Positions 57,833-64,000 of a DNA stretch of 64,000 bases are shown here, in pieces (within the stretch, counting starts at the first letter, position 1; every line of letters begins with the position of its first letter). A program made the position numbers and the translations under genes. This DNA comes from Lycorma delicatula (lineage: Eukaryota > Arthropoda > Insecta > Hemiptera > Fulgoridae), in the NCBI RefSeq assembly GCF_047948215.1, contig NC_134457.1, forward strand, positions 84,358,898-84,422,897, given 5' to 3'. The notes below the pieces were generated by a model. It had not been told where the DNA came from. It saw only the letters and a program-made list of their open reading frames with translations, and searched no databases.

Positions 57833-57915
57833 GCTGCAGAGGCGTCCCTACGGCACGCCCTTCGTAGCTAGGACCTCCGGGCGGATTGTCCTGGCGGACG
57901 GCGTCTCGGAATGGG
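57833..57915. other. Isolated GC-rich islet of unknown origin
   Basis: GAGGCGTCCCTACGGCACGC, then CCTCCGGGCGGATTGTCCTG, sits abruptly in AT-rich DNA. The plus frame reads RRPYGTPFVARTSGRIVLAD then GVSEWDY without a stop, but I cannot assign it. It may be a short LINE fragment. Confidence 0.35.
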
Positions 57916-58019
57916 ATTATGTTTAAAATTGATTAACACTTGTGTAAAATTTTTTTTTTTTGAATGATTAAAATTTGTATAACGAAAGTTTAATTACAAA
58001 TTTAACTATAGAAATTGAT

Positions 58020-58075
58020 GCTAACGAATCGGGATTTTTCGCTAGTGATCGGAACATTTCGGTGCCTACTTTTTG
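58020..58075 (+). repeat. Direct repeat, left copy
   Basis: CTAACGAATCGGGATTTTTC, then GCTAGTGATCGGAACATTTC. Repeated at 58932-58985 on the other side of the family A copy. Confidence 0.8.
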
Positions 58076-58249
58076 GTTATAGTTCATTATTTTATGATGG
58101 AAAAATAATCACATAAAAAAAAAACTAATGTGAACAATATATGACTTTCTTGTACGCCTAGTAAATTACATTAACATATTTTTTTTGAGATGAAAAGTAC
58201 ATACAATTTTATATCATTAAAGAATTCTAATATTTTTTTTTGTCTTTTT

Positions 58250-58830
58250 TTGTTGTTATTGAATTATTATTCATCGTAAACATTTTCTTGCAATGAAAGG
58301 TTAATAATTATTAATAAATCAACATTTTTAAATTAAAAAAACGTTAAAAAAAGGAGATGAAGTCTGATTCGAATCTATGTACCTTCCCCTCAGAAATATT
58401 TCATTAATTAAAAGTTTTTTTCGCTGTAACTCTGTAACTAATAGAAAATAAGTACCACATATGATATATCGTTGAAAGCTCTCAGTGAGAGTTTATTATT
58501 GCAGTTAAGAAAAAGTCCAAAATCCAAATTGTTTTGGATTTTGTGCTTATTTGGACACTTTTGTTTCAGTCGATTGCAATCAAAAAGGGAGGTGCACAAC
58601 TAAATGTTACAACAGTCCTGAATCCAAAATCTCAACATCCTACGGCTAACCGTTTTTGAGTTATGTGAGATACATACGTACATGCACACATACATACGTA
58701 CGTACAGACGTCACGCCGAAACTAGTCAAAATGGATTCAGGGATGATCAAAATGGATATTTCCGTTGAAATCTGGGAACCGAAATTTTTCGCAATCACAG
58801 TACTTGCTTTACTTCGTACAAGGAAGTAAA
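58250..58830 (-). repeat. Dispersed repeat family A, copy 3
   Basis: Minus orientation: opens TTACTTCCTTGTACGAAGTA and closes in CATAGATTCGAATCAGACTT followed by an AT-rich end. It includes GTTTCGGCGTGACGTCTGTA, the TACG/TATG core, CGGTTAGCCGTAGGATGTTG-like sequence and GTGCACCTCCCTTTTTGATT. It is the fullest of the three copies. Confidence 0.8.
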
Positions 58831-58931
58831 AATGTATTATTAATGTATATTTTGCACGTATATCTATATATATGCCATATATCGACATATAATAATATTA
58901 CAAGTGTATATATGACCACCACGAAACATGT

Positions 58932-58985
58932 ACTAACGAATCCAGGATTTTTCGCTAGTGATCGGTACATTCTGATGCTAAGTTA
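58932..58985 (+). repeat. Direct repeat, right copy
   Basis: CTAACGAATCCAGGATTTTT, then CGCTAGTGATCGGTACATTC; partner of 58020-58075, 912 bp away, flanking the family A copy. Confidence 0.8.
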
Positions 58986-59041
58986 AAGGACACACACACA
59001 TGCAAATGACTTTAGCAGGATAGGATATATATTATATTATC

Positions 59042-59098
59042 CAATCCTACTAATATATATATATATATTTGTGTGTGTGTATGCGCGCGCGTGTGTAA
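59042..59098. repeat. Compound microsatellite TA / TG / CG
   Basis: TA run, then TTTGTGTGTGTGTATGCGCG and CGCGTGTGT; alternating purine-pyrimidine throughout. The adjacent 58994-59000 also holds CACACACA. Confidence 0.9.
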
Positions 59099-59109
59099 AC
59101 TCTTGAGTG

Positions 59110-60020
59110 TCAAGGTTAAAGCCGATTCTCAGTTTTATCAAGTTTATACGGAGTGCTAACGGCTGTGTGAAGCTTGGCCTTGTCGTGAAGGAAAATCACA
59201 TCTCTGATTGGCTGACGGTTCTTTTTGTTTCTCAAGGCGGTTTTCACTTTATCCAAGCGCTAGCAATAGTATGCAGCATTCACAGTGCAACATTCGTGAA
59301 AAAATTCTCTCCAAAGGAAAACCTTTCCAATCTCAAAAGATGGTTGAGAGGACTTTTTGGTCTAATACAAGAATTTCCGCTATTATAGGTAAAGCGGTAC
59401 CCTATACTACTATACTCCCGTACACCACTATATACTCGTCGATTTGGACTAAGGAGTGCAGTGACGTACCCATGTACCATAAACATGTGAAAATTTTAAG
59501 AAAAAAATGTTTTTCTTCTCATCGAAATCGAATCAGAATCTTTGGAAAAATCCTTTGTGTTTATTTATGATTTCTCGTCAAAATCTTGGAACCCATCCAT
59601 AGACTTTGCAGAACCCAAGGTGTTTTTGATAGTGGAATGGCCACTTTCGTGAGTTATACTCACTTTCAGCGATTTCATCAACTGTAAGGTATTAAGTAGC
59701 CTCAATGAGGTCACGAACCGATTGAATATTTTCATCCGCCACACTTGTCCTTATAAATACATAACTAATTTTCTACACTTTTGCGTCCTCCTTTAGATTT
59801 GCTGGCCCAGTCATAGACTTGGGTACATGATAACGCCAGTTCCCCAAACTGTGCAGTCTAGTCAAAATTTCGAAGAGTAAGACTCCCTCGTTCATGAGAA
59901 ACTTCACGATAATATGTTGCGCAACCTAGAAGGATCTTCTTCCTCTAACCAGAGAGCAATGCTACTGACCAGAGAGACGCGAATGCCAAAGTGACTGGAC
60001 TGTCTGTCTCCTTCCCACAC
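59110..60020 (-). pseudogene. Dead mariner transposon (family M3), transposase relic
   Basis: Minus-strand pieces in order: YLTVDEIAESEYNSRKWPFH then HLGFCKVYGWVPR (about 59700-59590), which match the TVDEIAxxxNxSxxTVxxxxHxxLGxxKVxARWVP half of a mariner transposase. MFMVHGYVTALLSPNRRV follows as the remains of GDETWVxxxxPExK. Then, in shifted frames, LERFSFGENFF, TLNAAYYC-like, VIFLHDKAKLHTAVST (second catalytic Asp, HDNARPHTA motif) and TENRL near 59120. The element is cut off before the SPDLAPSD motif, close to the microsatellite at 59042-59098. Multiple frameshifts. Confidence 0.8.
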
Positions 60021-60339
60021 CTCCAATCCCTGCATCCCTCCACGTCAAACCACTCATTTTCATAAGCGAGCCGTAAAGACTGAATTCTGGATTATAATTG
60101 ACTGATCCTCATTGTAGATTTTACAATGGGTTCATACTCACAAAGACAGCACAGCAATTCTCTAGAATAAAAAAATCTCATGTCAATTTAAGTGCTGAAA
60201 TTAAGAAGCAATTTGATTTTCCGTATCTTATTTATTGGATTTAATATACGTTTGGATTTAATAATAGCCTTGCACCAAAAGAACTACTTTGATAAGTCAA
60301 GCCAATTAAATTTTGGGTGATATTCAGCTCTAAAATGAT

Positions 60340-60480
60340 GCTATCACTCTGTTCTTAATATGGAATGATGTATAATGAACATCAGTGCTCTAAGAGAAAG
60401 CAATTTTTTAATAGTGCTACTTTAATTGCACGTCTGTCGAAATAAGTCATGTAAAATAACACTATTACTCCTGTTCTGAT
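60340..60480 (+). repeat. Dispersed repeat fragment (related to 9960-10085)
   Basis: GGAATGATGTATAATGAACA, CTCTAAGAGAAAGCAA and TACTTTAATTGCACGTCTGT match the 10 kb copy in order. Non-coding. Confidence 0.5.
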
Positions 60481-60585
60481 GTGAAATAGATTATTGCATA
60501 TATTTTATCTATTTACAGACCAGATTGTAGGAATACTAATAAACCTATCGTAAGAAGCATACTATTATTTTTTTAAAAAAAGGTT

Positions 60586-60895
60586 ATTATTTTTTTTTTA
60601 ATTGTTACTTCTCCTTGGGACCGGACCTGCTTTAATCACAAAGACATCCCATATTCTGGGGGAATTCATCCCTGCACTTTTCCATCATCTTTGTACGGAT
60701 AATTGTCACCAACTGTTCGATCTCGCATGCCATGCCCTTTAGTTCTGCCGCATAGTTCCAGTGGTGTTATTCGGGGATAATCATGCTTCCTTGTGCTGCA
60801 AGAACGTGTAGTATTAGAACACTGTGTGCTCTGCGATCTCCTCCCTTCCACAATAATAACACACAACAGAGAGTTCCAAGGTCCGTGCACATAGA
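60586..60895 (-). mobile_element. R1-like LINE 3' end with poly(A), second fragment
   Basis: Minus-strand frame: TLCCVLLLWKGGDRRAHSVL is a shifted, decayed CVYCGxxDTAEHTxF zinc-binding tail. Then MIIPE, HHWNYAAELKGMACEIEQLV and TIIRTKMMEKCRDEFPQ lead to a stop. This is the region following that motif in R1-group elements. A short 3' UTR ends in an A-run (60601-60586 on the minus strand). Only the last ~70 codons are present, typical of a 5'-truncated insertion. Confidence 0.7.
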
Positions 60896-62509
60896 TATGC
60901 TTTAGAGCAGTAGTAAATGACCATTTTTTTTTTTAAACAAAAGTGTAATTTTTCATTAATAATCTTAATTTTCTTGGGAAGATTTTATTAATAATATTGC
61001 AAGAATTCAGATTTAATAAAATGTCTATTATCTATTATTATTGTCTATTATCTAATTCAATTAAAAAAAAAGCATTTTAACTTCTACAAAGAACTGGAAA
61101 ATTACTATGAGACTGGACAAGAAAAAATTGCTAGTTATAATTTTTAAATATAAAAGGCTTGCTATGAAAAATTACAATGATTACATAAGAAGAAAATGAA
61201 CAGTAAAATATTTTTATTAAATCTCTGATATCTAGAGAACAGGTTTTAATAAACAAAATTAATCTCTCTAAGTTTTTTAATTTTGAAAATCATAAGGTTC
61301 ATAAGAGAAAAAGGTTTTCCGTGAGGAGTTATATTTTACGACCCCTGGATGGATAAAATTGAATTTTGTACCAATTCCCATGAGTTGCAGTTGTTTTAGA
61401 GAATAAAGCTTTTAGAAATAACAGAAAATTTGTCGTAGAACATATCCCATTTCGTCTATTTTTCTGGTAATAGAATTTCTATATTTCTTAAGAAATATAT
61501 TTATTATATTACTAGAAACTACAGCTATAAGGAATTTCATGAAAGAAGAAAATTAGGTACGTTTAAAAACGTAAAACGGAGTTTTATCTAATATTTAATT
61601 ATTTTTTTAAAAAAAGATTTTCAATAGTCTCTTTCAACATGGAAGGTTTGTTTAACATAAGAATTTTCGTTCTTTCACATATGTTTTCAACATTACTGCA
61701 GTAGAGTTTTCTTACTTTGAATAACATCTAGGTGGAAAAATGAATGAAAAGGTGCAAGAAATTTCTATTAAATCCCTGCACTTGCTGCAATCTCCCTACT
61801 TGCAGTCTCTACTATTTCTAAAAATAGAGTATATGTATATACATATATCACTTTAATAGACCGCAAAACTGTAGGCTTATTAAACATGGCTATATAGATA
61901 AAAGTGTAAGATCCGGTACTCTATTTTAAGTTTACGAGATGGAATTTACTTTTTTCTAACATACATATATAGCAGTTGTAACAGATTTCTTGTCTCCTTC
62001 AAAACATTTTATACAGTTTTTAATTAAAATTATAAACTCTACTTGTATATCTGATGTAACAAACAGTATTTTAAATGGCATAATTCAGTGCAAAAAATCC
62101 TATCTTTACACAGAGTAAAATATACGACCGTCATTAAGAAAAAAATCAATGGAAATTAAAAAAAAAAAAGAAATGATATAGAATAAGGAAACCTTTGCTT
62201 TCTATAAACAAAATTTTTCATTTATGCAATCTCAAAATTAAGTTAGAGAACGTTTAGATTACACCAACGGGAGAAGAACTGAAAAACTAGAAACTTTCTA
62301 TAGATAAAAGTTTTACATTCACGACTGCAACTATATTGCTGCTGCAGCAGCATACCTATTACAAATGTAAAGTACAGCAATTAGCCTGGATTTGGGGAAT
62401 CGGGGGTTTATTAATGTCAACGATTCAAGCCCCCACCACATTACTCCAAAAATTACAAAAAAAGTTACAGAAATTGCTTGAAGATGTATGTACGTATGTG
62501 AGTTTGGCA
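60896..62509. other. AT-rich non-coding DNA
   Basis: No gene. A small GC-richer piece (62330-62470) gives a 62-codon open frame without motif. Confidence 0.45.
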
Positions 62510-63610
62510 TTTATTTTTGATTAACATATTCGGATGTCTCAATATAAATTCTTTGAAAATTGCTGAAAGAATTGCTTTATATAAACATTTTTGGGATTAA
62601 AAAAAGGGGAAGGGTTGTTAGTCATTTTTATTTTTTTAGTTTTTGTATATAGTTCGTAGAAAATTGAGCTAAGTATGCTAAAAATATTGTTAAGTTATTC
62701 CTTAAGTTCAAAAGTTTAAACGGGGCAGGGTATTAAATTATAATTAAATTAGAAGTAAAGTTTAATTATAATATTCAACATTATTTCTTAACAATTTTTT
62801 CCTCAAATCTCAAAAACCTGTTGATAAAAAGAGTTTCAATTTGCCACAAATACATACTTATGTATTTTCAATCTTCAGCCTGATTTTCAGTCCCATCGGA
62901 CAAGGTCATCACGGTATACATAATTTAATCAATAAGCCTTGGTCGAGTAACATTCCACCAAATCGGGTCAACTTATTGATGTAAATAATTACTCTAATAA
63001 ATAAACTTTAAGCCCTACAAAACAAGAAGGTTGAATGGATTCCGTACATAAAATGTCAATATATTTAAACAGACTAGTATTAAGCAGACAACATGGGAAT
63101 TTTTTTTAAATAAGGGGGGTCCTATGGGACTCGACTTGAGAAATTTTAATTTATTTTTTAAAATTTTTCATACTTATCTGTTTTAAATATGTTGTTGTTG
63201 TTAAAACTTTTTTATGAAGTAGCTGTCAAAAATGGCATCTAAGATTCAAATTTTTTTATAACATTTTTTTTGAAATTATACATTAAATATAGTATATAAT
63301 TTTCTTGATAAAAACGTATCATTCAATCAAGAGGATCAATCGGGACCCGGAACTTTTTATTAAAAAATTTGATTTTTTCTCAATTATACTTTTTTAATAC
63401 TGCATAATTTTTAAAGTAAAATACGTTTTATTAAGGGGTCAAATTAAATTTCAAAACATTTTTTTAAATGTTTTATATTTATACATGTTTATATTTTTTG
63501 CAATGTACTCTAAATATTACATAATTAAGCCATTAATATTTCAAATTCTTTTCTTGTATTTGAAATAAAAATCTTTCTAGGGCAAAAGCGAAAATTTTAT
63601 GCAACCCATT
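62510..63610 (+). repeat. Non-coding repeat family E, copy 2 (~1 kb)
   Basis: Aligns with 34190-35270; see landmarks there. Here they read, for example, GTAGAAAATTGAGCTAAGTA, CCCATCGGACAAGG, AATAATTACTCTAATAAATA, TTTTTCTCAATTATACTTTT and TTTCTAGGGCAAAAGCGAAA. Confidence 0.75.
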
Positions 63611-64000
63611 GCCGATTATTTTATAGCTCTTGTAATCATTCTTAAAAAAATTATAGTGCAGAACAATAATGCAGAAATTGACAAGTTTTATCTAAAATTC
63701 AACTTTTCCATTTATTTATGCATTATTACTAGATTCAAGGACTAATGGTTTCAGACTACAAAGATTAAAAAAAGGAAGTTTGTTTAATTTATTTTATAGT
63801 AATTCTAATTGATGGATCCGTAATAATGTAGCAATCATGAATAGAATATATGTACTTTTTTTTAATCTAATATTTTTATATACTCTAGTAAACAAATAAC
63901 CAAACGTCTACTTAGTTGATAAAAACTCCTGCCCCAAAAAACTTAGTTCTTATTAGATGGATTGATCAATACTGATTTTTTCCTATTCCGTATAACCTTT
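63611..64000. other. AT-rich non-coding DNA
   Basis: Nothing supported up to the end of the window. Confidence 0.5.

Overview
The window is a gene-poor, strongly AT-rich stretch of animal nuclear DNA, most probably from an insect. The grounds are one spliced exon that looks like the arthropod beaten-path (Beat) immunoglobulin family, together with tRNA-derived SINEs, R1-type and other non-LTR retrotransposons, mariner elements, a BEL/Pao fragment and a Penelope-like fragment. A sap-feeding hemipteran would fit but cannot be proved from the sequence. There is no bacterial-style gene organisation, no CRISPR array, and no intact long open reading frame.

The only sequence I would call part of a living host gene is a 136-nt exon on the minus strand at 54163-54298. 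It has a good splice acceptor and donor and encodes the end of an Ig domain. Its neighbouring exons were not found, so much of the surrounding DNA may be intron. One host-derived dead copy is present: an intronless piece of the ER chaperone HYOU1 (Hsp70 superfamily) at about 43487-44160, split by a later SINE.

Layout. 1-14 kb: a LINE endonuclease relic, SINEs, a ~1 kb duplicated AT-rich segment, a 40-bp palindrome, and a LINE tail joined to a tRNA-like SINE. 14-25 kb: repeat family A with a palindromic partner, a MITE-like element with terminal inverted repeats, and two dead mariner elements, one with a recent 65-bp internal duplication. 25-30 kb: an R1-like LINE tail (minus), a repeat block holding an 89-unit TG microsatellite, and a GC-rich R1-like ORF1 with zinc knuckles (plus). 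31-40 kb: more LINE tails, a 1 kb non-coding repeat, a mariner 3' end, a Penelope GIY-YIG fragment with a decayed hammerhead-like motif, and a second LINE/SINE composite. 40-46 kb: two SINEs in inverted orientation 37 bp apart, a BEL/Pao integrase relic, the HYOU1 retrocopy, and a pyrimidine tract with a perfect 27-bp hairpin. 46.5-48.6 kb: a Tc1/mariner-type transposase relic between ~400-bp inverted repeats. 49-64 kb: further dispersed repeats, the Beat-like exon, an Arg-tRNA-like SINE, another mariner, an R1-like tail with poly(A), and a second copy of the 1 kb repeat.

All mobile-element coding regions seen are broken by stops, frameshifts or truncation. Assignments to families come from motif recognition by eye; copy-to-copy comparisons were made by eye within the window. 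Edges of diverged repeats are approximate to tens of bases unless a target-site duplication is given.
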